From Ursus arctos (taxonomy: Eukaryota; Chordata; Mammalia; Carnivora; Ursidae), in NCBI RefSeq assembly GCF_023065955.2, contig NW_026622997.1, positions 9,224,001 to 9,288,000 of the forward strand: DNA of 64,000 bases. Reading direction: 5' to 3'. Made by a program: the position numbers and the translations under genes. The notes under the pieces are model-generated. The model saw nothing but the letters and a program-made list of their open reading frames with translations, was not told the origin of the DNA and made no database searches. Below are positions 22,611-34,323 of this stretch, in pieces; the first letter of the stretch is position 1; each line of letters opens with the position of its first letter.

Positions 22611-24094
22611 ACTGGATCACAGAAGGTGCACCTGTGAAAGCAGGTACTCAAATTCTTCTAATCATGAAGGACACATGGCCCACAAAGAAGGAAGTGCTTT
22701 GAACTGAGCTTGCCCTCACCCAGCCTGGTTGCAAGGTTCTAGTCCTGTCCCCCAGGGCAAGTCGACTTTCCCAAGGCCTGAGTGCTGGATCTGGCAGATG
22801 TTCTCTGGCCCCATCAGCCACCACACCTAGGGCCCACCCTAGGTTGTCCACCCCAAAAAAGGCCAGGTCCAGTACATAGCTTGTTTCGTTATTTTCCTTT
22901 AGGGTGTGTCCTGTCCTGCCTGCTGGTCCGTATTATTCGTTGTCGGTGGTCTGTTCTCCTACTGAGGATGAAATATGCACACAGGAGCTTATACAGGGCT
23001 TGCGGTTTCTCTACCACCTGTCTCAGTGGTGGGCTGGGCTGGCACCTAGCAAAATGTGAAGTAAGCGAAGTTATCTTGAACTTTCCATTTAATTTCTCTC
23101 CTCCCCACTTAGGCTGGCTCCAGGTCCCTAAGACTCTGAGGTCATACCCGGGATATTGGGAGCTTCTCACTGTAGCACCTGACCTCAACAGGACCTCCAT
23201 AGGCAGCACCTTTTTCTCCAAACTCACCCCTTTGAAACTGACTTGCTCCTTGTCTCCCTCACTGTCAATGAGCTACCATACTGGAAAGCAGACCAATACA
23301 TTTGTTTTTTTCAAACAACAGTAACAATGAAACTATCTTCCACACTGTCAAATCAGCTCTGCTGTACAAAAATCAATTTTGTCTTCATTACCTCCAATGA
23401 TCCCAACCACAGTCCTATAGGAAGTATGTGAGGAAAAGACAAAAAAAATCTTCGTTTCGTTGATAAGAGCACTGATCCTCAAGAAGATAAGTGATTTGCC
23501 CAAGAACACACAACTGAGAGTCCAGACCTCAGAGTACTTTCATGCTTTATTATGGAGCTCTGGAGTGGGTGATGTCCGACAATAATTAAATGGATAAACC
23601 CTCATACGGTTGATCTAATAAGGTTAAAATCTGGTTAAATAATAAACATTTCAACACAGGCTTCTTGGAGGTGTAATGGTTTGGCAAGGGAGTGCCTTTT
23701 AAGCTGAGAACATCAGGGACTCGGGAAGACCTGTGGGACCCAATAGGATGGTCCTTTTATATGGCCTTTCAAGTCCCACCATAATGGCAGCTGCCTCAGA
23801 CTCAGGAAGTCCGAGCCTAACCACAGGCTCTCCTATTTCAGACCCCAAAATCCCTCATGCATATTGAATTCTCCTCTCCCCATAATAGAGACCACCTCCT
23901 GCACAGCTGGCTGACTCCCCATCAAGCCCCATCTGCCTTCCCAGGCTTCAGAAGCTATGAGCGAAAGGACAAAAGATTAGCAGGCTAATATTCATCTTAT
24001 AATCCAAGAGAAGGCTACCAATTTATACCCATTTTAATGTTGCCATGAGAAATTAAAGAACTGTTCTATGTGTTACATTCATACAGCCAGCCGT
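22611..24094. other. No gene recognised
   Basis: A 180-codon plus-strand frame (22782-23324) overlaps a 112-codon minus-strand frame. Neither has a signal peptide, domain or composition I can tie to a family. The stretch 23841-23958 is a relative of 34324-34444 and is listed separately. Confidence 0.45.
23841..23958. repeat. Unnamed repeat, copy A (paired with 34324-34444)
   Basis: By eye this matches 34324-34444 over about 115 bases at roughly 85% identity, sharing 'ctctccccataata', 'ctgcacagct' and 'caagcccca'. Two diverged copies 10.5 kb apart in the same orientation suggest an interspersed repeat, possibly an LTR, that I cannot name. A local duplication is the alternative. Confidence 0.65.
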
Positions 24095-24275
24095 TTTACA
24101 GTTTATAATTATCTCAGTTGAATCGCCCAGTAGCTCTGAGAGAGAGACAGGACGCACACCACTATCTCCATTTATCACAGATAAGGAAACAGAAGCTCAG
24201 AAGATTAGGTGACACACCTAGTTCCAGGATGATTCAGAGTCAGAGCAGGCTGGAATTTGGTCTTTGTGCTTTCAT
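24095..24275 (-). repeat. MIR SINE, antisense
   Basis: Inverted MIR core and 3' half: 'ccatttatcacagataagga' (24168), 'acagaagctcagaagattag' (24190), 'gtgacacacctagttcc' (24210) and 'agagcaggctggaatttgg' (24242). Confidence 0.75.
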
Positions 24276-24819
24276 GAAGGCAACGTTGTCTGGTGGGGTA
24301 ACATGTCCGGGGGAAACCTTCACACAGTGACGTCCGTCAGGACTCTGGGCAGCAACGTGACCTTGCTCATTCATGCAGCGCAGAGCCTTATCCGGGTTTG
24401 TCTGGGACTTTCCAATTTTCTCAGGGAGTATAGTCGAATATATTCAACTATTTGATACACTTCGACACACACAAAAAGGAATGCATGTTTCCTAGAAATT
24501 ATTCAGATACTATTATGCATACATAGCTTCCAAAATATACCCAGACAATCTAGACAAATCTTTTCTTGGTAATGTGGTCTATTAATAATCAATACAAAGT
24601 GACAATCATTGAAGATTATTGTACAAGATACCTTACTGTACTTACGTATATTTCATTCTTACATTTTGCCCTAATTGGCTATTCCATTATCATATTTGTG
24701 TTGGGCTTATTTATTAATTCTTCATTTGTAAAAATGGAAAGATTCTGCTGGTTATTCATCTCTCAGTTGAAACCCTTCTGTGGATGCTGGGTTGTTCAGG
24801 TCATGGGAGCCATGAGAGG
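24276..24819. other. No gene or repeat recognised
   Basis: AT-rich sequence. The 104-codon frame at 24566-24880 is hydrophobic because of T-richness, not because of a recognisable membrane protein. Confidence 0.4.
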
Positions 24820-25137
24820 GACAGAGGTTCTTAACTCCTTAGGGCCATGGGTGCCTTCAGCTGTCTGGGGAAGCCTATAATTTCTTTCTCGGAGTAGTGT
24901 TTTTAAATGTGCAAATGAAAACACGATGATGAGTAGAAATGATATCCCAAGACATCAGCATAACTGCAGTGTCAGATGAAAATATCTGACTTCTATTGAC
25001 CAGCTACTACTGATAGTACTATGGTTGGTTGCCTACACTCATAAATGAAGGAAATGAGAAATTTAATACAAAGATAAAACTTCTTTTCTCGTCCAAGGGC
25101 ACAAACCCCTTGCTATCACATTAAGAACTCCTGACCT
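24820..25137 (+). mobile_element. hAT-type DNA transposon remnant (non-autonomous)
   Basis: The left end 'gaggttcttaac' (24823) and right end 'attaagaactcctgac' (25120) form imperfect inverted termini of the hAT kind. The interior 'agatgaaaatatctgacttc' (24975) and 'ggttggttgcctacactc' (25023) match a mammal-wide hAT MITE I recognise but cannot name securely. No transposase is present. It would have been mobilised in trans in early mammals. Confidence 0.65.
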
Positions 25138-25252
25138 AAGGGTTTTACCATGTACCTGGTTAGTGAATCCTAATTACAGTTCAAACTCCCGAGACAGCAT
25201 TTTCTAAAATGCGTTCATTAGAGTACTAGTTTTAGAAAATATTAATAACTAT

Positions 25253-25725
25253 CTGTTCTGGGTTGTATTGTGTCCCCCAAAAAGATATGTGGAAGCTTTT
25301 TCCCTGGTACCTGGGAATAGGACTTTATTTGGAAATAAGGTCTTTGCAGATGTAATCAAGTTTAGAAGAGGTTGTATTCAGTTAGGGTGGGCCTAATCCA
25401 ATAGGACCGGTGTCTATGCAGCTGTCATAAGAGAGTAGAAGAGACGCAGAGACACACAGGAAGAACGCATGTGATGTCTGTTAGAGCCAGACGTGGGAAT
25501 GACTGATGCGTCTACAAGCCATAGAACACCGAGGGCTGCTGGCAACACCAGAAGCTAAGGAAAGGACATGGAACAGACTCTCCCCTTAAAGCCTTCAGAG
25601 AGCATGTGGCCCTGCCAACACCTTGATTTTTAAGGTCCAGCCTCTAACACTGTGAAAAACTAAATTTCTGTTGTCCTAAGCCACCCATCTCACGTACTTT
25701 GTTATGAGGCCCTAGGAGACGAACA
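25253..25725 (+). repeat. MLT1 LTR (ERVL-MaLR), sense
   Basis: Complete series of MLT1 landmarks: 'gtattgtgtcccccaaaaag' (25265), 'ggtctttgcagatgtaatc' (25341), 'agggtgggcctaatccaata' (25385), 'gagacacacaggaagaa' (25449), 'gatgcgtctacaagcca' (25505), 'cctgccaacaccttgattt' (25612) and 'taagccaccca' (25677). Well preserved for its age; no internal region is attached. Confidence 0.88.
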
Positions 25726-27639
25726 TGTTATCCTCAGAAAAAACATGATTTGAAGGTCATAAAGTTTGGAAACCCATGAACATTAAGTTTCCCTTGACAG
25801 AGAACGTACCCTAGAATATCAAAGATTCTGGAGAAGGTGCAGAGTTAACGTAGGGTGACCCCCAAAGTATATTTAGCCAAAACACACTTTATTTGTGGCA
25901 CAGCTGAAGAATGTTATTTAGTGGAATACTAGATATCCCAAGAGTACAAAAAACAATAGTCAAGTTGACAAAGGGATGGAAAACCGCATAGGAAAGTGTG
26001 AGGAAATCACACACTGGCACCCTGGAAGCATAGAAGGATGGAACAGACGGATGCCTTAAAGATCAGTTCATCTCTGCCACTCACTGCGCATTAGGAACCT
26101 GGGGCTCAACTAAAAAAGTGTGTTTGCCAAAATGCAGATAACACAGCCCTAATATTTGCATAATTAGAAGACAAATTGATCATTACACACTGAATTCTTT
26201 CGGTTGGGGTCACAAGAATGTCCTTCTGAATAAACCCATCCTATGGGTCTACAAACCCATCCCGCCTAAAAGCTGGTTCTACCTTCCAAACAATTTAACC
26301 GAATTTCTACTCATGGAGACATGTATTTTAAATCATGCGTGGGCAACGTAACAGCCTCTCAATAGCATCCCCCCAGGAGATGAGCATCAGTGTCCCCTGC
26401 CACTCCACCTGCCCCCCTCCCCACCCCAGCAGGAGCAGGTAGCCCCTTTGCCCGCGAGAGCAGTGAGCATGGTTGATGGGGCAGCAGGTGTTGAGGGCAT
26501 CTCTAGGAAGGTCTTGGGCTCTGCATGTGACGGAGTGGGAACATTGTTTCAGATCAGGTTGCCACAACGCAGAGCCTAGGATTGGGACGATTGTCCTAGG
26601 CGAGATTTATTCAGGGATCATTCTTGGGAGAACTTAGGAGGAAGGGAGGGTGGCAGGATGGGGGGGTAGATGGGTCTGCCCTGAGACACTCACTTCCTCC
26701 ACAGGATCCTTACATTTCAACCTCTGTTCACACATTTCCCTAATTCCATTTTTTGAGCCACAAAGCCAGGCTGCATTTGAGCCAGTCCATACGGGCTCAG
26801 GAGAGATTGTCCAACATCCAGGAGTTTTCAGAGCTGGCTGTTAAACTATTCGTGGTTCGAAATTGGCCACAGTAGGAGTATCTTTACACCATGGAAATCG
26901 GCAGACTTTGCAAATCCGGGTTGTTTTGTATTTTGCCAGAGAACTGGCTTCCCGGTACACCCCTACCCCCTGACTCTGTGGAAGGCTCCGCTTCCCTCCC
27001 ACACGCTCTGCAACTTTCGTGCTGCAACTGTGGACCACCGCCCCATCTGTCTTTCTAACTTCAGCTTGCTGGGTCTGGAATCCTGCTGTGGGAATCAGGG
27101 TTCTTCTGCCTGATGCAGGCCTTTTGTGAGCTCGTTTCACATGAAGTGTGAAGGGAAAATGACGCTCTTATTGCCAGAAACAGGGGCCCTGAGAAACTCC
27201 GGGTTGGTGCCTTAAAAACACAGCTCTTCCAAAGCAGCAACCACAGGAGCTTTCCAGCTTCACGGTTTCGTGAGCGAGATCCAGCGGCTCACAAAAGCAC
27301 TGTAGAACCAGAAAAGAAAGTGCAGACAGCACCGTCCTCACTGTTCTGCTGCCTGCGGGAACCCCTGCAGTGTGACCACAGCCCTTCTGCCAGCCGGCCC
27401 CCACCTGGAGCTCGGCCCTGGTGGGAGTGTCCTGCCTTCGCTCCAGATGGTGGGAAGCCTGGCCAGTGGCGCAAGTTTCCAGCTTCCGCCGCCGTAAGAA
27501 TGAATGACTCTAATGTGTGCCTCTTCAGCCACTTGACTCACTGCCCCCTTCCTTCAGCGTTGACATTCAGCCAAGATACCCTCCTGATTTTCTAATCATC
27601 CCCCTGCAACAGCCTTGGAAATCAGCTGTCTTCCACTCA
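25726..27639. other. Gene-free interval with little repeat content
   Basis: I recognise no repeat here. The 26.8-27.6 kb part is GC-richer and holds overlapping frames of 60-99 codons on both strands, the pattern of a GC-rich non-coding stretch. CpG pairs are scattered and do not form a convincing island. Confidence 0.45.
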
Positions 27640-28060
27640 CCAGAACACATGAATTGACGCCGGATGAATGGAAAAGAATACTGATTTAATTCCCTTTTCA
27701 GGCAAAATGTGCAGCAACAAGGAGCCGGTTAGACCTGTTGCAAATTCTTGCAGGCTGGCCATTTGTGAGTCATATTTACATGACCCTGAATTGCCGGGTT
27801 TGAGTTAATTGCACAGTTTGGCCTACTGCCTCTACAATTGGCTCCATTTGGTTATGGAGGCCACTAAATTAATGATCTGAGGCCACCGGCCCATTCAGAT
27901 CAAGGGGCAGCAAAATTGAAAGGAAAGCAACCAGCCGAATTAACCCACAAAAAGACCAATTTGATGCTGCATGGGAAATGTAACCTCCATAAATTTGGGA
28001 AGGTGTATTAGTTTGAAACATGAAAATCGTTGATATTTGACTATTTTAATCTTTTAAAAA
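27640..28060. promoter_or_regulatory. Candidate conserved non-coding element
   Basis: A repeat-free stretch with no frame of note. It contains several short homeodomain- or SOX-like words: 'gagttaattgcac' (27802), 'ctacaattggctcc' (27831), 'aaattaatgatctgagg' (27866) and a 'gaaaattga'-like word near 27911. The evenly mixed, low-redundancy composition is what deeply conserved enhancers often look like. This is an inference from texture alone; I cannot measure conservation. Confidence 0.3.
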
Positions 28061-28234
28061 ATGGTAGTTTTAAATAGTTCAACCGAATAGTTATGTCCCC
28101 TTGATTTCTAAGTCAGGGCTAATGTAACATCTCAGGGTTGCTTAGGCTGAGAGTGGGGCCGAGCACTGCCAGTCGGTGGGAGAAAGAAATAGATATCTCT
28201 TTTATCTCGTGCCCTGGTTCGAACAAATTCTCAC

Positions 28235-28400
28235 AAGTACAGTTTAGTGAAAAGAGCTCTGGTTAAGGACTCGCGAGACCTATATTTTAACCCCAATTGA
28301 CTTCCTCCGTGGCCTTAGACAAGCCATTTCTCCTTTAAGCCTCCCTCTTTTCAACTAAAGCAATATCATAAACATTCTCGTGACGCCAAAATGAGCTGAT
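28235..28400 (+). repeat. MIR SINE, sense
   Basis: Has MIR-like 'agagctctggttaaggactc' (28252), then 'gacttcctccgtggccttag' (28299), 'acaagccatttctcc' (28319) and 'aagcctccctcttttcaac' (28337). Confidence 0.65.
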
Positions 28401-29505
28401 ATATGGGAACACGGCTTTTTAAAGTGAAAATTCCTCCATACATAATTTATAAAGCCGACACATAGTGTGGTTAGCAACCCCTCTTGATATGTGAGTGTGT
28501 ATACTCCCTCAGGAGAGAATAAATTTTGAATGCAATGGTAACTGATGACCCTTTTGTTCCAGTGTCATTTCTGATAGCAAACAATGCCAAATCAGTAACA
28601 AATTGCCATTGTATTTTCCATTCGTCCTCAGAGTGTAAACGATTTGATAAATAAAAAGAAAACACATTGGCTCTTCGGGGTGGGAAATCTGTGTTATTGA
28701 CAGTAGCAAATTACATTTCGGTGAAAAAGATAGTGTCACGGTTCTTAGAGATTATTTGCATGGCTGCTGAGACATAAGAAAACCCCAAGAGGCTTTTAGA
28801 GGCCACGTCCGTGAGATGAATGGCCCGGTGTCCCCAGCCAGTGGCCCCCTTGTTCCAGCATTTGTGTAACATGGCTGGGCATCTGCGCAGACATGAGGCT
28901 TTCTGTCCAAGAATAGCTTCAAATAGCTTCCTTGGTATTCCCTGAGCAGCCTGGGGGCACCATGCTTTGGGGATGGGACTGCAAGGATGTCGAGGGTGTT
29001 CCTTGGGCGTCCTCTGCTCTGTCCTTCTCTTTGCTTCTGTACAGCTGCCTCCTATTCTTCTGCTCCAGCAACAGCCCGGGCAGATGTCTCCCTCTGGAGC
29101 CACAGCCAACCCCACTCCATGGCAGCTGTCACAGCAGCCCCGGGAGAGCAGCATGGCCACGGGCACCCACCCATGAGCACCGCACATCTGCAGAGCATGC
29201 CCTGCCCCTGGCTGCACGCCTGCAGGCTCAGCTCCCTGCTGGACGGGAGGTTCCCAGCTGGCACCACTTAAGACGACCCCTCTCCCTCCACTAGGGAGGC
29301 GTCGGTCCATTTGACTTTTCACCTCTGAGATGTTCCATTCTGCTATGAGCAATATGTTGTTTCCAGAATACATACCACGCTTTAAAATTTCCATGCTTAA
29401 AGAATATTATTTACGTTCTATTGATGACCTTTCCAACATTGGAATGCGTTAGCCTTCAGATGTTAAGAGGAAATATTATTTTAAAGGCGAAATAAAAGAA
29501 CACCG
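28401..29505. other. No gene recognised; contains the longest frames of the window
   Basis: A 227-codon minus-strand frame (29394-28711) covers a GC-rich block at 28800-29280 that also has 120- and 94-codon plus-strand frames. The translation is rich in Cys, Gly and Trp, has no recognisable domain or signal, and crosses AT-rich sequence at both ends. I treat it as a chance frame. Confidence 0.45.
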
Positions 29506-29509
29506 AATC

Positions 29510-29790
29510 TTTGAGGACATTATGCTAAGTGAAATAAGCCAGTTACAGTGCGATTCCATCTATGCGAGGTACCCAGGATGGTCAAATTCATGGAGACAGA
29601 AAGTAGAATGGTGGTTGCCAAGGGCTGGGAAGAGGGAGAGGTGGGGAGTTTCTGTTTTACACATAGAGTCCTGGAAATCAGTTACACAACAATGTGAATA
29701 CACTTAACACTACTGTAGAGGGAGAGGTGGTTGTTATGGTGATTTCATGTTATGTATATTTTCGACAATTAAAATTTAAGTAAAATTTTT
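29510..29790 (+). repeat. L1M 3' UTR, sense
   Basis: 'gtgaaataagccagttacag' (29529), 'tggagacagaaagtagaatg' (29591), 'gtggttgccaagggctgg' (29612) and 'gtatattttcgacaatta' (29754) are classic old L1 3' end phrases in the sense orientation. A SINE later landed in its A-rich end. Confidence 0.82.
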
Positions 29791-29986
29791 TATTTTTTTA
29801 AGTATTTTTAAATTAATTTATTTATTTGAGAGAGAGAGAGCGAGAGAGAGGGAGCACAAGCGGGAAGAGGGAGAAGCAGGCTCCCCGCCAAGCAGGGAGT
29901 CCGATGCAGGGCTGATCCCAGGACCCTGGGTTCATAACCTGAGCCGAGGGCAGACGCTTAACCAACTGAGCCACCAAGGCTCCCCT
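29791..29986 (-). mobile_element. Carnivore SINE (SINEC), antisense
   Basis: Inverted A-rich tail (29791-29830), a (GA)n-rich body at 29830-29860 and the head ending 'actgagccaccaaggctccc'. Flanked by 'taaaattttt' at 29781-29790 and 29990-29999. Older-type head; moderately diverged. Confidence 0.9.
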
Positions 29987-30227
29987 AAATAAAATTTTTC
30001 TGAAGAATACCAAATCTAGAAGTAGTAATGTCCACACAGTTACATATATCAGAGGTACTGGAAGTAGGAGGTGTAAAAAAGAATCCTTCAAATAGGAATG
30101 TCCAAGATTGTCTAAAATAAATTTTCCCATTTTTACCACTTGGAAATTTTCCCTAGGAATCCTGCTATTCCTAATTGAATTTATAAAATTATTACAAAAG
30201 CACAAAGCCAAAAACAAGGTAGATGCT

Positions 30228-30592
30228 CTGGCCTGAGTGTTTGTTTCTCCCCTTCCCCCTCCCCCCGGGAAATTCATATGGAAACCCTAACCCTCAAAGG
30301 TGATGGCGTTAAAGGTGGGGCCTGTGGAAGGTGATTGCGTCCCAAGGGTGGAGCCCTCATGAATGGGATTAGCGCTCTTATAAAAGAGATCCCACAAAGC
30401 TGCCTCGCCCCTTCTGCCAGGTGGAGACACAGCAAGAAGTGTGCCAGCCAGGAGAGAACCCTCACGTGACCACGCGGGCATCCTGAACTCAGACTTCCAG
30501 CCTCCAGACCTGTGGAATAAGTTTCTGTTGCCTGTAAGCCACCCATTGCCTGGGATATTTGGTTAAGCGGCCTGGACGGACTAAGACAGCTG
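30228..30592 (+). repeat. MaLR LTR (MST/MLT1-type), sense
   Basis: 'aaattcatatggaaacccta' (30270), 'ggtggggcctgtggaaggtg' (30314), 'gtggagccctcatgaatggg' (30348), 'ggtggagacacagcaagaag' (30420), 'gtaagccacccattgcctgg' (30534) and 'ggactaagaca' (30579) give the whole LTR from one end to the other. Solo LTR. Confidence 0.85.
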
Positions 30593-33500
30593 ATGTGCAA
30601 TAATATCTAACAACACTTCAGTAGAGAAAAAATCCAGCCCCTTCTCGCTGTGGCTTCTCCTCACCTACAGAGGCTTTGATTTAGAGATGGGACCTGCCCC
30701 AGAAGTTCAAGGCACAGAGTCATTCAATTTGTAACAGGATACGCCTCTCCATTCACAGGACAGATGAAAGGGTAGCCTAGTTTTCCGTCTAGCTCTGCCT
30801 CCTTCAGGATCAAAATTATAGTTCTCCTCGATGCTGGATCGAACTCTTTCATCTCAGGTTTGACCAAAACGGAAACCAGCATCATGAGGGTTCCTCGGGG
30901 CTAGTGAGGAAAGGAATTTCTCCTGCCCTTGCCAGAGTCCCGGGGCAGGGTGGGGGCAGGGGGGGCATCCTCCCATGGGTGAGTAATCACAGTTCCATGT
31001 GACAGAACAAACAGCATCTCTCTCTCTTTTTTTTTTAAACATGGAAGGAAATCAGCTGAAGAAAATTGAGATGGAAGCCAGTCCACAATACAGCAGCCCA
31101 AGGAGATGTTGATTCTTGATGTTCTGAGTGATTTCCAAAACTGAATTCCTCTAGAAGTTAATAGGAGGACTCTGGACCTCACTTAAAGAAATCAGGAGCA
31201 GCAAGTGTCTCGGACTAAAGCCAGACAGGTGCCAGACTGCCCTTGCTTTTGCCCTAAACTCCTCCCGACTGGCTTGCTCGCAACTCTGACCTGCCCCCTC
31301 TAGGTTCTCAGGGGGGCTGTGCCCAGCAGCAGGAATGCACCTCAGCCTCCCTCCTGGACTTCCAGCCAACCTCTGGTCCCGGACCATCTTTGTGCCCTGA
31401 CTTCCAACCATTCCCATCCTGGGGATGGATGCCTCTGACTTGCCACTCAGACTTGGGTGTTTCTCTGGACTCCGTCCTCTCCACACCTGCTCTGACACTC
31501 TGGCCTTGCTGTGACAGACTTGGTCCCGATTCTATGGACTAACTTTGAAAAGGTGACCACGGCTCAGAGTTTCTTGTTGCAGAGAGACAGAAAAAAAAAA
31601 AAAAAAATGACAAGAGCAGAGAAAGAAAAGAGAAAGCGATAAAAGAGAGAAAGAGAGACTCTTCGATGTTTTCCGCCAAATTCACATGAGAACTTTCTGG
31701 GTTCACGTATAGAAGCAATGGTCAGCAGAGTTTTGAAGAATGAGCACCAACAACTGATCACACCCACTACTCCCTGGGCCGGTAAACAATGCCTCTGTGT
31801 TCTCAAAGAACGAGGTGGGTGTTCTCCTCAGCCTACCACTTACCCTGAAATTGTTGGTTTCTTGCAGAACTCTACACCCCTTGAGAACAACACTCTCCTG
31901 GTGTATCCCCAGCACCTGCCAAAGGAGACTTGGAGGAGCCCTCCATCCTATACTTATCGAATGAGTGAAGCATCGAGGGCCTGGGGAGGTGGGGGAGCTG
32001 CAGAAGCAGTGGGTGAGCCCGGGCTGGTCCTGTCAGTCATCCATGTGGCTGTAGCGGACAGACTTGGGCTTTCCCTGGAAGGACCTTGGGCCCAGGACCC
32101 ATTAGTACCAAGCTGTTTTCTGTCAGGGCCAAGCTGCCGAGTCCTGTTTTCCCAGGCAATGAGGTTCAAGGGACCAGCAGAGCTGCATGGCTGCCGTTTT
32201 CCAGTAAATGGGCCAATACTCGCTTCTCCTCCTCCTCCTCTCCAATCTCACCCACCCCCCACTCCCAGGAGAGCCATCAGTCACGTTGTGTATGCACCGT
32301 GCCGAATACAGTGGATCGTTTATGAAGTGGGCTTATTCTCCAAGCACAGAAGCAGATTCCTAGGCATGTTATTGTGATGAGGGTAATAAATGAACTTTTC
32401 TTCCAGCCGAACTGTCCAATGAAATGAGATTTTCACCTGCCAGACACGGCCATTCACACCCAAAATGGATGGTCTTTCTGCAGCTTCAAACAAAGAACCA
32501 TGTGGCTCCATGCTCCCCACGGAAGACACTACCAGCCTACAGGCTGGGATAGTAAGAAGCTTTGAGTCCAAGTACCACTGCAATTTTCCCTCTTCTTTCA
32601 ATTCTTAACACTGGTTCTGGAAGTTTTCTATTTATCCAGATTAGCATTTTTGAAGCAGCATTTCTTGTCACCTCCGTGAACAGTCACTTATACAGGCCCG
32701 AGTGCTTGCACTCTGGGGGTCCAATGATGGGGAGCAGGAGGCATGTGGTTTAGATTCTGCCACGGGGATAAAATGCTCCTCTTTCCTTTCAGAAGGAGCT
32801 AACAGAATAAGAGGGGAATGGGGAGGGCTAGAAAAGGAGCTTTGAGCTCCTGGTGACAATACTGTGGAATCATCACCCTAGGGAACACATAGGGAACACA
32901 AACCTTTCATAGATTGCATCCCATGCAATGAATACTTGGATTAACCCATTTGTGAACTTTAAAAACATTTTCAATGATCTGGCGACCATGCTGTGATGCT
33001 GTGCATAAATTAGTCGGCATTGCAGTAAAGTGGCCCCATCGTCTGAGTTCAAATCCTCCTGGCACATTCTGCGGACTCATCACTTAAGTTAGGCAACCAG
33101 CTAGAAAACACTGTTGCAACACAAAAATCCATTCCAAACCTCCACAAAGTGTTGTTCATGGGGAAGATCCAACTGTGAGTCAAAAACAGATGAGCTCAAA
33201 GGATTTGAGGGTTAACATTGCCATTGTCTTCCCAGAATGTAGCTGGCTGCCTGGCGTATAACATTGCAGCAAGAGCTCTGCCTGTGCCTGGTCCAAAGAG
33301 CTGATGTTCCTGCTTTGAAATCCTGGCATGACCTGCAAGTTTCCCTCAGTCTCTTTCCCCATCACCCAAACCACAGCCAAACTGGCTTTCTCATTTTTCA
33401 TGCGGCTGCTCCTAAAATTCCAGTGTTCAAATCCAAGCAGGGTAAAGTACCTGCTGGACAGACACCAGCCCAAGCCTTTCCATTGTTCTCCCAGCTCTGG

Positions 33501-34323
33501 CCCATCTGTGGGGCCTCCTCCCATAAAAAGGTTCCCTTTTGTCTTTGATCCAGATCAAAATCTTCACTAAGGAAGAAGAAAGGCACTGTCATGGGCAGGC
33601 TCTGCTTTCATCATAAGAAACTGGCCCCTGAGATGACCTCATCTAGGCTGGAGAGCCCATGAACCTCAAGCTGGGGCCCTGAATCACCTAATAACCCCAT
33701 CACCTAATGGCCTCCTCACCTGCATGCCTCTCAACCCTGTCGTCTTCTGCCTAAGCAACCCCAGAGAGCCTCTTTCTCAGAAGACCAAATCCTAGTCCTT
33801 ACCATGGGACTGGGAAAACCAGAGCCAGAGAGCCCCACATTCAAATTCTGACTCTGCTCTGGTGTGACTTTGGGCAACTTAATACACTTCTCTGACCCCT
33901 CTCTGATACCCAGAGATACCATGACAGCACTAGCAGACACGTCCTGAAGGCCTACCACAGTGCCTTGTCCATCACGGCCATGCTGATCACCTGCCCATTT
34001 CCACCTAGTGTCCCAGCTTCGGGGCTCTAGTTAATGCACTTCCGATGCTACAGCTGGTGGAGGCTTCTTGCTTTATTCAACTTTAATTCACCTTATCATC
34101 CCATTTGTGGCTTCTCAGCTCTCACCATGCAATAAATTCCTTGTATTAAATTCTCCCTGTTGAAAACATTTTGGATGAGTTCTATTTTCTTGCCGGACCA
34201 TGAGTGATGGAGTGGTCCCCTCACGTCTCCCCCCATCTATGAATCCAGTCCATCAGGCACCCCTGCTCCTGAGAACAGTGCACCTCATCATGATCTGCAT
34301 CATATCCTTTTTCTGCTATTCCT
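30593..34323. other. Repeat-poor, gene-free interval
   Basis: Mostly unassigned. An L2-type 3' end is visible at about 31850-31975 ('gtatccccagcacctgcca'), which falls inside the 219-codon frame at 31718-32377 and argues against that frame being a gene. A poly(A) at 31591-31608 is followed by a purine-rich tract to 31660. A MIR-like stretch lies at about 33815-33930 ('gtgtgactttgggcaactta'). The block 32280-32700 is free of recognisable repeats. Confidence 0.45.
30942..30965 (+). other. G-quadruplex-capable G-rich tract
   Basis: Four or more runs of three or more guanines separated by one or two bases fit the usual quadruplex rule. No known regulatory feature is adjacent. Confidence 0.6.

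Noticed and set aside
22782..23324. 180-codon plus-strand frame
   Set aside because: Overlaps an open minus-strand frame, has no recognisable domain, and no upstream promoter-like or splice context that I can defend.
26840..27600. GC-richer stretch as a CpG island
   Set aside because: CpG pairs are scattered and few, and no transcript-like structure follows.
28711..29394. Longest open frame of the window (227 codons, minus strand)
   Set aside because: No domain, signal or family resemblance. It covers a GC-rich block where several frames on both strands are open, and its ends run into AT-rich non-coding sequence. A codon-constraint test across carnivores (dN/dS, PhyloCSF) would decide; a positive score would revive it.
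29822..30277. 151-codon minus-strand frame
   Set aside because: About a third of it is SINE sequence (29791-29986) and the rest is unassigned non-coding DNA.
31718..32377. 219-codon plus-strand frame
   Set aside because: Its middle coincides with an L2-type 3' end (31850-31975), so the translation there is repeat sequence. No known motif elsewhere.
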